Assembly (NCBI RefSeq): GCF_020099395.1
Contig: NZ_CP083590.1
Span: 4,774,001 to 4,838,000 of the forward strand
Length of the DNA stretch: 64,000 nucleotides
Source: Streptomyces mobaraensis
GTDB taxonomy: Bacteria > Actinomycetota > Actinomycetes > Streptomycetales > Streptomycetaceae
Direction of reading: 5' to 3'
Position numbers and translations under genes: made by a program. The notes below the pieces were generated by a model. It did not search any database, was not told where the DNA came from, and was given only the letters and a program-made list of their open reading frames with translations. Within the stretch, counting starts at the first letter, position 1. Every line of letters begins with the position of its first letter. Shown one piece after another: positions 26,617-35,387 of this stretch.

Positions 26617-27255
26617 ATGGTTTCAGTCCGCTCCGCACTCTGTGGTGCGCTGGCGGCGGTCGCCGTCGGTGCCGCTCCCGCCCATGCCCTCGATGATCCC
26701 GTGACCACCCGGACCACGACGGTCGACATCGTCCCCCTCACCGCGAAGCCCGGCGCCGACGTACGCGTCCGCGTCTCGGGGTGCACCGGCGAACGCGCCA
26801 CGGCCGTCTCGGAGGCGTTCGTGACCGACGCCAAGCTCACCCGCGACACCACCGGGCACCTCGCCGACGCCACGGTCCGCTCCACCACCACGGCCGGCAC
26901 CTACCCGGTGCGGGTCAGCTGCGACGGGCGGGACGGCGTCGCAGAAGGCCAGTTGATCGTCCTTCCGGAGGCCGGCGCCGCCTCCCTGGCCGACGGCCAC
27001 GACGGCCGGGGCCCCGCCGTGGGCGGCCACGACGGGCACGACGGCTTCGTCGCCCAGGAGCACGCCCAGGAGCGCGCTCCGGAGCACGACCACGGCGTCC
27101 CCGTCGCGCCGGTCCCGGCCGGAGGCGGCGGCACCGCCCCCGTCGCCGCCTCGGGTACGCCCGGCACCCCCGGCCTGGTGGTCGGCGGCGTCGGCGTCCT
27201 GATCGCCGGCGGTCTGATCTGGTACCGCCGACGTACCGAGGCGGGCAGACGGTGA
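26617..27255 (+). CDS. secreted protein with C-terminal membrane anchor
   Basis: 212 residues, strong AGGAGG ribosome site before the ATG. A signal peptide (cleavage near AHALDD) is followed by a beta-sandwich-like region with one Cys pair (VSGCTG, VSCDG), then a His/Asp/Gly-rich stretch (DGHDGRGPAVGGHDGHDG). A hydrophobic helix and RRRTEAGRR end it. There is no recognisable LPXTG-like motif. It directly precedes the class F sortase, 19 bases away, and is likely co-transcribed. Confidence 0.8.
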   Translation: MVSVRSALCGALAAVAVGAAPAHALDDPVTTRTTTVDIVPLTAKPGADVRVRVSGCTGERATAVSEAFVTDAKLTRDTTGHLADATVRSTTTAGTYPVRVSCDGRDGVAEGQLIVLPEAGAASLADGHDGRGPAVGGHDGHDGFVAQEHAQERAPEHDHGVPVAPVPAGGGGTAPVAASGTPGTPGLVVGGVGVLIAGGLIWYRRRTEAGRR

Positions 27256-27274
27256 ACGGAAGCGACCGGGTGCC

Positions 27275-27937
27275 ATGTCGGAACCACGCGCCAGCGGCCA
27301 CGGCCGCCTCCTGACGGGCCTGGCCTGGGCCGCCCTGCTGGTCGCCCTGTGGCTGTGGGGGCGCCAGGCCACCGAGGTGCCCATGGGCTCCTGGCCGGCC
27401 ACCGGTGACGTGGCCGCCGCCGGCCGGCCGCCCGCCCGGGAACTGCCGCCGCCCCTCGCCCCGCTGCCCGGCGCCGAGCCGGAGCGGCTGGCCGTCCGGG
27501 CCATGGGGCTGCGCGCCCCGATCGAGGGCCACGGCCTCACGCCGCAGGGGGCGGTGGAGCCGCCGCCGTACGAGCGGCCGGACGCCGTCGCCTGGTACCG
27601 GGGCGGCCCGCAGCCCGGCAGCCTCGGCGCGGCCGTGCTCGTCGGGCACGTCGACACCGAGCGGGCGCCCGCCGTCTTCGCCGACCTGGGCAAGCTCAAG
27701 CGGGGCGAGACCGTCACCGTCACCCGGGTCGACGGCTCCGCCGCCGACTTCACCGTCGAGGACGTCACCGTCTTCGCCAAGGACCGGTTCGACGCCGCCA
27801 AGGTCTACGGACCGCACGACCCCGGACGGGCCGAGCTCCGGCTGATCACCTGCGGCGGCGACTACGATCGCGCCCGCCGCGAGTACAGCGCCAATGTGGT
27901 CGTCTCCGCCTACCTGACCGGAAGCGGACGGGCCTGA
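27275..27937 (+). CDS. class F sortase
   Basis: 220-residue transpeptidase with an N-terminal membrane anchor (about residues 12-29). The catalytic His125 is in VLVGHVDT, Cys193 in LITCGGDY, and the Arg is in RREYSANVVV (201-202). It would act outside the membrane, joining or trimming surface proteins; class F sortases are typical of actinobacteria, and their substrates are poorly known. It is downstream of, and probably co-expressed with, the anchored protein at 26617. Confidence 0.92.
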   Translation: MSEPRASGHGRLLTGLAWAALLVALWLWGRQATEVPMGSWPATGDVAAAGRPPARELPPPLAPLPGAEPERLAVRAMGLRAPIEGHGLTPQGAVEPPPYERPDAVAWYRGGPQPGSLGAAVLVGHVDTERAPAVFADLGKLKRGETVTVTRVDGSAADFTVEDVTVFAKDRFDAAKVYGPHDPGRAELRLITCGGDYDRARREYSANVVVSAYLTGSGRA

Positions 27938-28001
27938 ACCGTACAAGAAGCGGCAATTGTGCTCCGAGAGAGCGATCTGCCGTCATGTCATGAGATGACT
28001 T

Positions 28002-28015
28002 CCCACGCTCGTGGG
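28002..28015. promoter_or_regulatory. 14-bp palindrome upstream of the GH6 gene
   Basis: CCCACGCTCGTGGG, a 6-bp inverted repeat around CT, lies about 85 bases before the GH6 start. Its size and symmetry resemble a LacI-type operator, but it does not match the CebR box TGGGAGCGCTCCCA. No regulator can be assigned. Confidence 0.3.
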
Positions 28016-28100
28016 CACGCTGTGCCAGCATGGGGGCGACCGGTTCATTGTCCCGAGGGGACCCCAGACGTCTCCCGGAAGTACACCCAAGGGGGAGTGG

Positions 28101-29180
28101 ATGTACGGCAGTCACACCGGCCACACCCGCCCAGCCTGTTCGGCTCACACGGCCCTGACCCGTACCGGCTCCGCGATGGCCGCCCTGGCCGCGCTCGCCG
28201 GACTCGCCGGGCTCACCGGCTGCTCCTCCTCCGACGACGAGGCCACGGGCCCCGGCCCGCAGCCGTCCGCCGCCTCCCCGTCCCAGCTTCCCCGGGACCA
28301 CTCCCCGTTCTGGGTGAACCCCAACGGCAACGCCGCCCGGCAGGCGGCCCGGCTCCTCGGCTCCGGCAAGGAGCAGGAGGCCCGGCTGATCGCGAAGATC
28401 GCCCAGCAGCCGGTCGCCGAGTGGATCGGCGTCGACGACCCCGAGAGCCAGACCCGCGGCTTCACCGAGGCGGCGGCCAAGGCCGACCGCGACGCCCTCC
28501 TCGTCCTCTACAACATTCCGCACCGCGACTGCGGCCAGTACTCCCAGGGCGGCGCCGCCGACGGCGACTCCTACCGCGCCTGGCTGGACCGGGCGGCGAG
28601 CGGCATCGGCGACCGCCGCGCCACCGTGATCCTGGAGCCCGACGCGCTGCCGCACATGGAGGACGGCTGTACGCCCCAGCAGTTCCACGAGGAGCGGTAC
28701 GCGCTGCTCAAGGAGGCCGTCCGCAGACTGAAGGCGCTGCCCCGCACCAAGGTCTACCTGGACGCCGGCAACCCCAGCTGGGTCACCCCGGCCGACCGGA
28801 TGGCCGAGCCGCTGCGCCGCGCGGGCATCGACCGGGCGGACGGCTTCGCGCTCAACGTCTCCAACTTCCAGACCACGCAGGCCAGCAAGGAGTACGGGCA
28901 CACCCTCTCGGCGCTGGTGGGCTACAAGCACTTCGTCATCGACACCAGCCGCAACGGCAACGGGCCGCTCTCCGACGGCGATCACGAGAAGGCCTGGTGC
29001 AACCCCTCCGGGCGGGCGCTCGGCGAACCGCCCACCACCCGTACCGGCGACCGGCTGGTCGACGCCTACCTGTGGGTCAAGCGGCCCGGCGAGTCGGACG
29101 GGGCCTGCAAGGGCGGGCCCGACGCGGGGGAGTGGTGGGAGACCTACGCCCTGGAGCTGGCCCGGAACGCCCGTTCCTGA
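28101..29180 (+). CDS. cslZ: GH6 family glycoside hydrolase lipoprotein (CslZ-like)
   Basis: 359 residues from ATG 28101 (GGGGGAG just upstream). A lipobox LTGC places the lipidated Cys at 41, so the enzyme is tethered outside the membrane. Both GH6 signatures are present: VLYNIPHRDCGQYS (about 135-148) and TVILEPDALP with the catalytic acid Asp181. Also seen are LDAGNPSW and NVSNFQTT. It would cleave beta-1,4-glucan. Beside glxA and cslA, it is the natural counterpart of CslZ, thought to process the glucan made by CslA at hyphal tips. It converges on glxA with a 30-base gap. Confidence 0.88.
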   Translation: MYGSHTGHTRPACSAHTALTRTGSAMAALAALAGLAGLTGCSSSDDEATGPGPQPSAASPSQLPRDHSPFWVNPNGNAARQAARLLGSGKEQEARLIAKIAQQPVAEWIGVDDPESQTRGFTEAAAKADRDALLVLYNIPHRDCGQYSQGGAADGDSYRAWLDRAASGIGDRRATVILEPDALPHMEDGCTPQQFHEERYALLKEAVRRLKALPRTKVYLDAGNPSWVTPADRMAEPLRRAGIDRADGFALNVSNFQTTQASKEYGHTLSALVGYKHFVIDTSRNGNGPLSDGDHEKAWCNPSGRALGEPPTTRTGDRLVDAYLWVKRPGESDGACKGGPDAGEWWETYALELARNARS

Positions 29181-29182
29181 GC

Positions 29183-29202
29183 GGGCCACGGCTTCCTGGC
29201 CC
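29183..29202. terminator. bidirectional hairpin between GH6 gene and glxA
   Basis: GGGCCA (29183-29188) pairs with TGGCCC (29197-29202) in the short gap between the two convergent genes. It is a short stem without a U-tract, so termination is plausible but not certain. Confidence 0.4.
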
Positions 29203-29210
29203 AAGGGCGC

Positions 29211-31226
29211 TCAGTCCTTCTCCTCTTCCTTTTCCTTCTTCTCGTCCTTCTTCTCCGCCGTCGGCACCTTCACCCAGACCGCCTTCGACGGCGTGCCCTT
29301 CTCGTCCACCACCATGACCATGTACCACCCGGGCGGCACCAGGGACGGGTCCTTCGGGAGGGTCACGGTGAAACGGTCGGCCCCCTCCTTCTTGAGGTCC
29401 AGTGCGATCGACCGCTGTTCGATGTTGGTGACGTGGGTGAACGAACCCGGCCGGATCAGGCGGGCCTTGGCGACTCCCTGCGCGGAGGTGATCCGGTAGG
29501 TGGTCTTGTCGCCGAGCTTCACGATCCGCCGGTCGGTGTCCCTGATCTCGGGACGGTCGCCCTTGTGGAAGAGGTACGGCGGGGTGTAGAGGTCGATCTG
29601 CTGCTGGAAGACGCCGGGTTGGGTGTTGTCCTTGTCCCGGAAGAGGGAGTCCGAGCCGAAGGTCATCACCCGTCCGTCGGGCAGCAGCAGCGCGCCGGAG
29701 TGGTAGTTGCGGCCGACCAGCGGGTCGGCGACCCGGTGGGAGGCGTTGGCCTTGGGATCGTAGATCTCGGCCTTGAGGACGTTGGAGGCGCTGCGGCCGC
29801 GGTAGTCGCCCGAGCCGTTGGTGGTGAGGACCGTGTCGTCCGGCAGGATGACGCTGCTGGGGTAGCGGGCCTTGGCGTAGAGGTCCGGGCCGTCGTGGAA
29901 GCGGGGGCGCTCGGTGTGCAGGTCGACGATGCGCGTCTTCGCCGTCGACTTCTTGTCCTCGCCGACCCCGCCGCCGCCGAGCACCATGTACCGCTGGTCC
30001 TGGGCGGGCGGCAGCAGGACGGACATCGAGGTCTCCAGGGCGTCCGGGTCGCTGATGCCGGGGACCGGGATGAACGAGTTGTTCCCCAGGTCCCACACGC
30101 CCGGGTCGCGGCCCTTGTCGGCCGGGCCGTAGCCCGCGTTGGAGCCGGTGTAGAAGATCTTCCCCTTGTCGGTGAGGAAGAGGGCCGGGTAGGTGGGGAA
30201 GAACCGCTCCTGCGGGAGGTAGGCCCACTTCTTGGTCTTGGGGTCGTAGACCTCGTTCTTGCCCGGGACTACCTGGCCGATCTCGTCCAGCCCGGAGACG
30301 GAGAGGACCTTGCCGTCCTGGAGGGTGGTGAGCGTGGGGTACCAGCGGGCCTCGTTCATCGGATCGACGGTGACGTAGCGCTCGGCGACCGGGTCGAACT
30401 CGAAGGCGTCCTTGATGCCCTGGAAGTCCTTCTTGTCGAACGACAGCTTGTTGGCGATGCCGTAGAAGTTACGGTCGTCCTCGCCCGTGAGGCCGTCGAT
30501 GCGGTAGTTGTCGGTGAGGCCGGTGGCGTGTTCCTGGCCCTGCTCCAGCGCCTCCACATAGACCCGGGCGGTGCTGACGGTGACCTTGACCTTGCCGTCC
30601 TTGCCCTGTTCCTTCTTGGCGCGCGGCACCAGGACGGCGTCCTTCGACTCGAAGGTCTTGCCGGACTGCTTGCCGGTGAACCGGGTGCCGGCCGGGAAGG
30701 TCATCGGCTTGTCCGGGTTCTCGTTGTGGACGATCATCAGCCCGCCGGCCCGGGTGACATCGCCCTCCAGCTTCTCGTAGCGCTGGGTGCCGCCCGCGAC
30801 CAGCAGCTTTCCGTCCGGCAGCTGGGTGTGGCCGGCGCAGAAGAGGTCCTTGGGGGTGGGGATGTTCTTGAAGGTGTTCTTCTCGGGGTCCCACAGGACC
30901 GTCCGGAACGTCTTCGCCGCGAAGTTGGCGGCGTTGTTGCCCGAGCCCGCGACCAGCAGCACCTTGCCCGTCTGGAGCAGGGCCGCGTGGATCGTGTTGA
31001 TCCGGTACTCGTCCGGGACGTCGACGACGTCCCAGTGGCCGTTCGCCGCCTTGTACTCCGGCTTGTTGATCTTGTACTCGTGGTACTGGTCCGAGGCGTA
31101 ACCCCAGATCGCCGGCCCGTTCATGCCCGCCAGGACGAGGGCCACCGCCGCGCCCACCGCCGTCCGGCGGGTGCGGCGGCCGATGACGGGCCCGGAACGG
31201 CGGTCGGTCAGGTGCCGGAGTCTCAT
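29211..31226 (-). CDS. glxA: GlxA, galactose-oxidase-like radical copper oxidase
   Basis: 671 residues from ATG 31226, which overlaps the cslA stop by 4 bases. An N-terminal arginine pair and a hydrophobic segment form a signal or anchor. The kelch propeller carries the expected copper and cofactor residues: Cys130 (DLFCAGHT) for the Cys-Tyr crosslink, Trp295-Tyr296 (EARWYPTL), Tyr508-His509 (GRNYHSGALL) and His598 (SFTHVTN). The C-terminal domain is Ig-like, with a Lys/Glu-rich tail. GlxA oxidises a CslA-made glycan and is needed for tip glycan deposition and normal development in Streptomyces. Confidence 0.95.
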   Translation of the reverse strand: MRLRHLTDRRSGPVIGRRTRRTAVGAAVALVLAGMNGPAIWGYASDQYHEYKINKPEYKAANGHWDVVDVPDEYRINTIHAALLQTGKVLLVAGSGNNAANFAAKTFRTVLWDPEKNTFKNIPTPKDLFCAGHTQLPDGKLLVAGGTQRYEKLEGDVTRAGGLMIVHNENPDKPMTFPAGTRFTGKQSGKTFESKDAVLVPRAKKEQGKDGKVKVTVSTARVYVEALEQGQEHATGLTDNYRIDGLTGEDDRNFYGIANKLSFDKKDFQGIKDAFEFDPVAERYVTVDPMNEARWYPTLTTLQDGKVLSVSGLDEIGQVVPGKNEVYDPKTKKWAYLPQERFFPTYPALFLTDKGKIFYTGSNAGYGPADKGRDPGVWDLGNNSFIPVPGISDPDALETSMSVLLPPAQDQRYMVLGGGGVGEDKKSTAKTRIVDLHTERPRFHDGPDLYAKARYPSSVILPDDTVLTTNGSGDYRGRSASNVLKAEIYDPKANASHRVADPLVGRNYHSGALLLPDGRVMTFGSDSLFRDKDNTQPGVFQQQIDLYTPPYLFHKGDRPEIRDTDRRIVKLGDKTTYRITSAQGVAKARLIRPGSFTHVTNIEQRSIALDLKKEGADRFTVTLPKDPSLVPPGWYMVMVVDEKGTPSKAVWVKVPTAEKKDEKKEKEEEKD

Positions 31227-33079
31227 GGCTGGGCTCCCTCGGGCTGCTTGCCGTGGCGCGCGGTCCACCACCAGGCGACGATCGGCGCGACCGTGATGAC
31301 GACGGCCAGGGCCGCCCAGGTGCGCATCGCCGCATGGCTGTGGCCGAGGAAGAACGAGGCCACCAGCGAACCGCCGAAGATCAGTAGGAAGAAGAGGTGG
31401 ATGCGGAAGGTGCCGAAGAGGGTGTCCGGGCTGGCGGAGTCACCCTTGGGGGTGACCACGAAGCGGCTCTTGCGGCGCAGGACGGCGTCGAGCAGCGAGC
31501 GGGCGTAGACGGGCGCGGAGAGAGCGGACATCACCATGCCGGCGACCCCGCCGGAGCCCTCGGGCTCGTGAGGGGAGACGTTGTGCCGGCGGTTCCAGAT
31601 GTAGAGGCCGATCTGGAGTGCGGCGGCGTCGCTGTAGAGCATCATCCAGACCTGTGAGTCGATCTGGATGCCGGCCGCGCCCAGGCCCAGGAAGAGGGTG
31701 CAACTGAGGGCCCCCAGCATCCAGTTGACCGCGGTCATCGGATAGTAGATGACCATGAGCGTGTAGTTGAGGAAAGGGCCGGGCGCGAGGGTGAAGGGGC
31801 CCTTCCAGTACTGCTTGATGATCGTCTCGTAGGTGCCCCGGGACCAGCGCAGCTGCTGGGTGAAGAAGTCCGTCCAGGCGTTGGGGCCCTCCCCGACGGC
31901 GAGGACGTCGGGCGTGTAGACGGAGCGCCAGCGGCGGCCGGTGGCCGGATTGCGGTGGCGGTGGAGCTCGAAGCCGGTGGCCATGTCCTCGGTGATCGAG
32001 TCGTAGAGACCGCCGACGCCCTTGAGGGCGCTGATCCGCACCGCGTTGTTGGTGCCGACGAACATGGGGGCGCCGTAGCGGTTGCCCGCGCGCTGGATGA
32101 GGGCATGGAAGAGGAACTGCTGGCTCTCGGCGGCCTTGGTGACCGTCGCGTCGTAGTTCCCGTACACCTGAGGTCCAACGACAAAGGCGACATTGGGGTC
32201 ACGGAAGTAACCGAGCATGCGCTCCAGGAAGTTGGGCAGCGGCACGTGGTCGGTGTCCACGGAGGCGAAGAAGTCGTAGTCGTCGCCGTGCGCGTCCAGC
32301 CAGGCGTTGTAGTTGCCGTGCTTGGTCCGCGCCCGGTGCGGGCCCTTGGGGCGGTTCCACCTCTCGATCCCCTTGCGGGTGAAGTGGCGCACCCCCAGCC
32401 GGGCGCAGACCGCCTTGACCTCGGGGTCGTCGCCCTCGTCCAGGAGCCAGACGTCCACAGGGCCGCGGTGGCGGACCCGCACGGCGGCCTCCAGGGTGCG
32501 GGTGACCATCGCGATCGGCTCCTTGCCGGGCACGAACGAGGTGAGGAACGCGACCCGGGTGCCGGTCTCGGGGACGACGGGTATCGGGTCGCGGGCGACC
32601 AGCGTGGCATGGGCGTTGGAGATGACGTTCAGCGTCCGGAAGAGCTCGATCAGCCCGATGGAGACCAGCATGACCAGGTCGAGGACGCGCATCAGCGGTC
32701 CGACGTGGTCGCGCTGCACCCAGTGGGCGGGCTGGAGCAGCCAGAGGAGGAGGACGACGGAGACGACGGGGGCCGCGCCCAGCAGGAGCGCGGCCCGGAC
32801 CCGGTGCGGCTCGTCGGCCAGCAGGCTGCGGTAGCGGACGGTGTAGGGGCCGTCCCCCGGGCGGGTGAGCGGGCCGGCGAGCCGGCTGTAGTGCTCGTAG
32901 TCGTAGCGGGGATGGAAGGATCTGGGGGCACGCGGGCGGGCCGAGCGCGGAGGGGCGGGTCTGCGCCGCGCGTCGTCCGGCCCCGGGGGCGCGGGGATGC
33001 GCGGCCGGGTGGTGACCGACGGGTCGCGGGGCGGATCGTACGGGATCTGCCGCCGCGCGTCGGCAGGCGTGGACGTCAT
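31223..33079 (-). CDS. cslA: CslA, cellulose-synthase-like glycosyltransferase
   Basis: 618-residue GT2 membrane enzyme. A disordered Pro/Arg-rich N-terminus (1-60) is followed by two membrane helices, the catalytic domain, then membrane segments. The four synthase motifs are intact: Asp214 (LLDEG), Asp275-x-Asp277 (SVDTDHVP), Asp365 in TED, and QQLRW (408-412). No PilZ domain is visible. It polymerises a beta-glucan at growing tips and is translationally coupled to glxA. Confidence 0.95.
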   Translation of the reverse strand: MTSTPADARRQIPYDPPRDPSVTTRPRIPAPPGPDDARRRPAPPRSARPRAPRSFHPRYDYEHYSRLAGPLTRPGDGPYTVRYRSLLADEPHRVRAALLLGAAPVVSVVLLLWLLQPAHWVQRDHVGPLMRVLDLVMLVSIGLIELFRTLNVISNAHATLVARDPIPVVPETGTRVAFLTSFVPGKEPIAMVTRTLEAAVRVRHRGPVDVWLLDEGDDPEVKAVCARLGVRHFTRKGIERWNRPKGPHRARTKHGNYNAWLDAHGDDYDFFASVDTDHVPLPNFLERMLGYFRDPNVAFVVGPQVYGNYDATVTKAAESQQFLFHALIQRAGNRYGAPMFVGTNNAVRISALKGVGGLYDSITEDMATGFELHRHRNPATGRRWRSVYTPDVLAVGEGPNAWTDFFTQQLRWSRGTYETIIKQYWKGPFTLAPGPFLNYTLMVIYYPMTAVNWMLGALSCTLFLGLGAAGIQIDSQVWMMLYSDAAALQIGLYIWNRRHNVSPHEPEGSGGVAGMVMSALSAPVYARSLLDAVLRRKSRFVVTPKGDSASPDTLFGTFRIHLFFLLIFGGSLVASFFLGHSHAAMRTWAALAVVITVAPIVAWWWTARHGKQPEGAQP

Positions 33080-33282
33080 CAGTCATTCCCCCCACACGCG
33101 GGAACCCCGCGTGGTACGCCGGTACATGAACCCCGGCCGGCCCCCCTCGGCCGGCGCGGGCGCCTGGACACCGGCTCCCTCCGGTGTCTCCCGGCTCACT
33201 GTGTGCACGGTGAGACGGGGATCACAGCCGCCGTTCAGGATCTCTGACGCCTCTTCATGATCGCAAGGGTGAAACGAGCGGT

Positions 33283-34008
33283 TTACCGGGCAAAGCGGTA
33301 GTCCAGTCGGAGACGTGTACGAATGTCGCAGAAATGGTCACGGATGGCCTCTTCCGTTCGTTCCGCGTCACCTGTTCGAACCGCCGCGACGATGGCCCGG
33401 TGCCGGGCGCAGACCGTCCCCGGGTCGGCCGGCGCGGACGGCGGGCCGGAGCGCACCCGGTGGAGGGCGGTCCAGTACGCCTCGGGAACCGTGTCGAGCA
33501 GGGGGTTGTCCAGCCCCCGGCGGAGGGCGGCGTGGAAGGCCCGGTCGGTCTCCGCGCGGACCGGACCGGTCAGGGCCTCGTCCGCCATCCGGGCGACGAT
33601 CGCGTCCAGCTCGGCCAGATCGGCCGCGGGCACCCGCCCCGCAAGCCGCCGGGCCAGTCCCGCCTCCACCGCCTCCCGCAGTTCCAGCAGCTGGAGCAGG
33701 CTGTCCTCGCTGCGCCGGTGGCCCGCGACGGTGCGGAACGCGAGGGCCTCGACCACGGGCTCCATGGTCATCGGGCCCACATAGGTGCCGAAGCCGTGCC
33801 GGATCTCCACGATGCCCATCGCCTGGAGCGCCTTCAGCGCCTCGCGCACCCCCGTGCGCCCCGTCCCCAGCAGCTCCGTCAGCTCGCGCTCGGTGGGCAG
33901 CGGCGCCCCCGGCGGCAGCCGGCGGTCGACGATGAGCCTTTTGATCCGCTCCGGATGGTCACTGGCCATTGGGAGACTGTGCCCGGGTGTCATCCGCTTG
34001 GCCAGCAC
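33283..34008 (-). CDS. FadR/GntR family regulator
   Basis: 241 residues from GTG 34008; ATG 33993 is an alternative. Winged helix: IKRLIVDRRLPPGAPLPTER ... GTGRTGVREALKALQAMGIVE. The C-terminal FCD domain has DRAFHAALRRGLDNPLL and HRAIVAAVRTGDAE, with metal-binding His positions. It would sense an organic acid. No obvious target operon adjoins; cslA lies downstream on the same strand, 204 bases away, and a tRNA-Lys lies upstream. Confidence 0.9.
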   Translation of the reverse strand: MLAKRMTPGHSLPMASDHPERIKRLIVDRRLPPGAPLPTERELTELLGTGRTGVREALKALQAMGIVEIRHGFGTYVGPMTMEPVVEALAFRTVAGHRRSEDSLLQLLELREAVEAGLARRLAGRVPAADLAELDAIVARMADEALTGPVRAETDRAFHAALRRGLDNPLLDTVPEAYWTALHRVRSGPPSAPADPGTVCARHRAIVAAVRTGDAERTEEAIRDHFCDIRTRLRLDYRFAR

Positions 34009-34050
34009 ACGAAAGCCTGGGGCAGAACCGTACGGATGACGGCGGGAACG

Positions 34051-34087
34051 CCGAGAGGCCCCTCACGGTGAGTGAGGGGCCTCTCGG
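34051..34087 (-). terminator. terminator of tRNA-Lys copy 1
   Basis: Perfect 15-bp stem (34051-34065 with 34073-34087, core GAGAGGCCCCTCA) with a 7-base loop, 7 bases beyond the 3' end of the tRNA. There is no U-tract. Confidence 0.8.
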
Positions 34088-34094
34088 CTGTCTG

Positions 34095-34168
34095 TGCGCC
34101 GCCAGGGACTCGAACCCCGGACCCGCTGATTAAGAGTCAGCTGCTCTAACCAACTGAGCTAGCGGCGC
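34095..34168 (-). tRNA. tRNA-Lys(CTT), copy 1
   Basis: 74-base cloverleaf: acceptor GCGCCGC, D-arm GCTCAGTTGGTTAGAGC, anticodon stem GCTGA/TCAGC with loop CTCTTAA (anticodon CTT), T-loop TTCGAGT, discriminator A. CCA is not encoded. A TAGAGT about 14 bases upstream is a likely -10. Its sequence is identical to the copies at 37740 and 44258. Confidence 0.97.
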
Positions 34169-34409
34169 CTGCTGACAGAGAAAACTCTACCTCACTCCTG
34201 GGGGTGCCGATGACCACCCTGGCGGAGTACGGGCCCGGGCCGAGTGGACCGCCGCCCGGGTCCGCGCTGGTGGGAGGCCCGGCGGGACCGGTGGACCGCC
34301 GTGAGGTGCGGGGCACGCGGACCGTTGAGAAGCTGGCGGAGCGGTGCCTGAGGCAATCGATCGCACGCCCGCGGGCGACCGTGGACCGAGGGCGGAAGGC
34401 GGTGGAACG

Positions 34410-35336
34410 GTGCGGACGACAGCCGGTGGACCGATACCGGACGGCCGTGTGCGCCCCCGGCGCGACACGACGTCCGCCCCGCCCGGCACGGGCGGAAGTA
34501 CTGCGGAGAGTGACGAGGACGCCGGGCACCGGCGCTGCGCCGTCCGGGGCGCCATCGTGGCGGCCGTGGGCGCGGCCGTCATAGCCGGCTCGGGCACGGC
34601 CGCGGCCGCGCCGGGCGACCCGCCGGACCCGGTGGCCGCGCCCGTCGCCGCTCCCGCCGCGCCGGAGACCCCGGCGGAGGCGTCCACGGCCGCCGACACC
34701 GGCGCGGACGAGGACGGGGTGGCGGAGGAGGCGTCCGGTGCCGGGGGTGAGGAGGAGTCCGGTGCGCTCCCCGCGGAGCCTGAGACGCCCGCGGCACCCG
34801 GGGCGGGGGAAGCAGTGCTGCCGGAGGCGGACGGGACGGGGGCCGACTCCGGCGGCCCGGGAGACACGGCCGTACCCGCCGAACCGGCCGGGCTGCCCGC
34901 ACCGGAGGCCGAGACACCGGCCGCCGGCGCGGACGCCATGGACGACATGGGCGCAGCCGCCGTGGCCAAGGGGCTGGAAGCGGCCGTCGTGTACGCGCTG
35001 GCGCACATCGGCGACGCGTACGCGCTGGGTGGCACGGGCCCGCACCGCTGGGACTGCTCCGGGCTGGTACAGGTGGCGTACCGCCGGGCGGGCGTCCGGC
35101 TGCCGCGCATCGCCGCGGATCAGTACCGGGCCACGGCACGGATTCCGCGTACGTCCCTGCGCCGTGGGGACCTGGTGTTCTGGTCGCGGAACGGGCGGGC
35201 GTCCGGCGTCCACCACGTGGCGATCTACCTCGGCGACAGCCGGTACCTGGAGGCGGCCCGGCCGGGCACCAAGGTGCGGATCTCGACATTCGCCCGGTAC
35301 AAGCCGAACCTGTACGGGCGGGTGCGACTGCCCTGA
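34410..35336 (+). CDS. NlpC/P60 family cell-wall peptidase
   Basis: 308 residues from GTG 34410; an in-frame ATG at 34344 is possible. A signal-type hydrophobic segment (AIVAAVGAAVIAGSGTAAAA) is followed by a long Ala/Pro/Glu-rich linker of about 110 residues. The C-terminal NlpC/P60 domain has the catalytic Cys in WDCSGLVQVAYRRAG and His in GVHHVAIYLGD. It would cleave peptidoglycan stem peptides outside the cell. It is divergent from tRNA-Lys copy 1. Confidence 0.88.
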   Translation: MRTTAGGPIPDGRVRPRRDTTSAPPGTGGSTAESDEDAGHRRCAVRGAIVAAVGAAVIAGSGTAAAAPGDPPDPVAAPVAAPAAPETPAEASTAADTGADEDGVAEEASGAGGEEESGALPAEPETPAAPGAGEAVLPEADGTGADSGGPGDTAVPAEPAGLPAPEAETPAAGADAMDDMGAAAVAKGLEAAVVYALAHIGDAYALGGTGPHRWDCSGLVQVAYRRAGVRLPRIAADQYRATARIPRTSLRRGDLVFWSRNGRASGVHHVAIYLGDSRYLEAARPGTKVRISTFARYKPNLYGRVRLP

Positions 35337-35387
35337 GCCCTCGCCGCGCCTGTCGGGGGCCCTCGCCGTTCCCGTCAGGGGCGGCCG

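Noticed and set aside
29433..31508. 691-codon open frame on the plus strand
   Set aside because: Exact antisense shadow of glxA; the minus-strand gene has all catalytic residues and a ribosome-coupled start.
34169..34409. ydaO-type c-di-AMP riboswitch before the NlpC/P60 gene
   Set aside because: Such riboswitches precede some Streptomyces wall hydrolases, but the conserved sequence blocks are not recognisable here.
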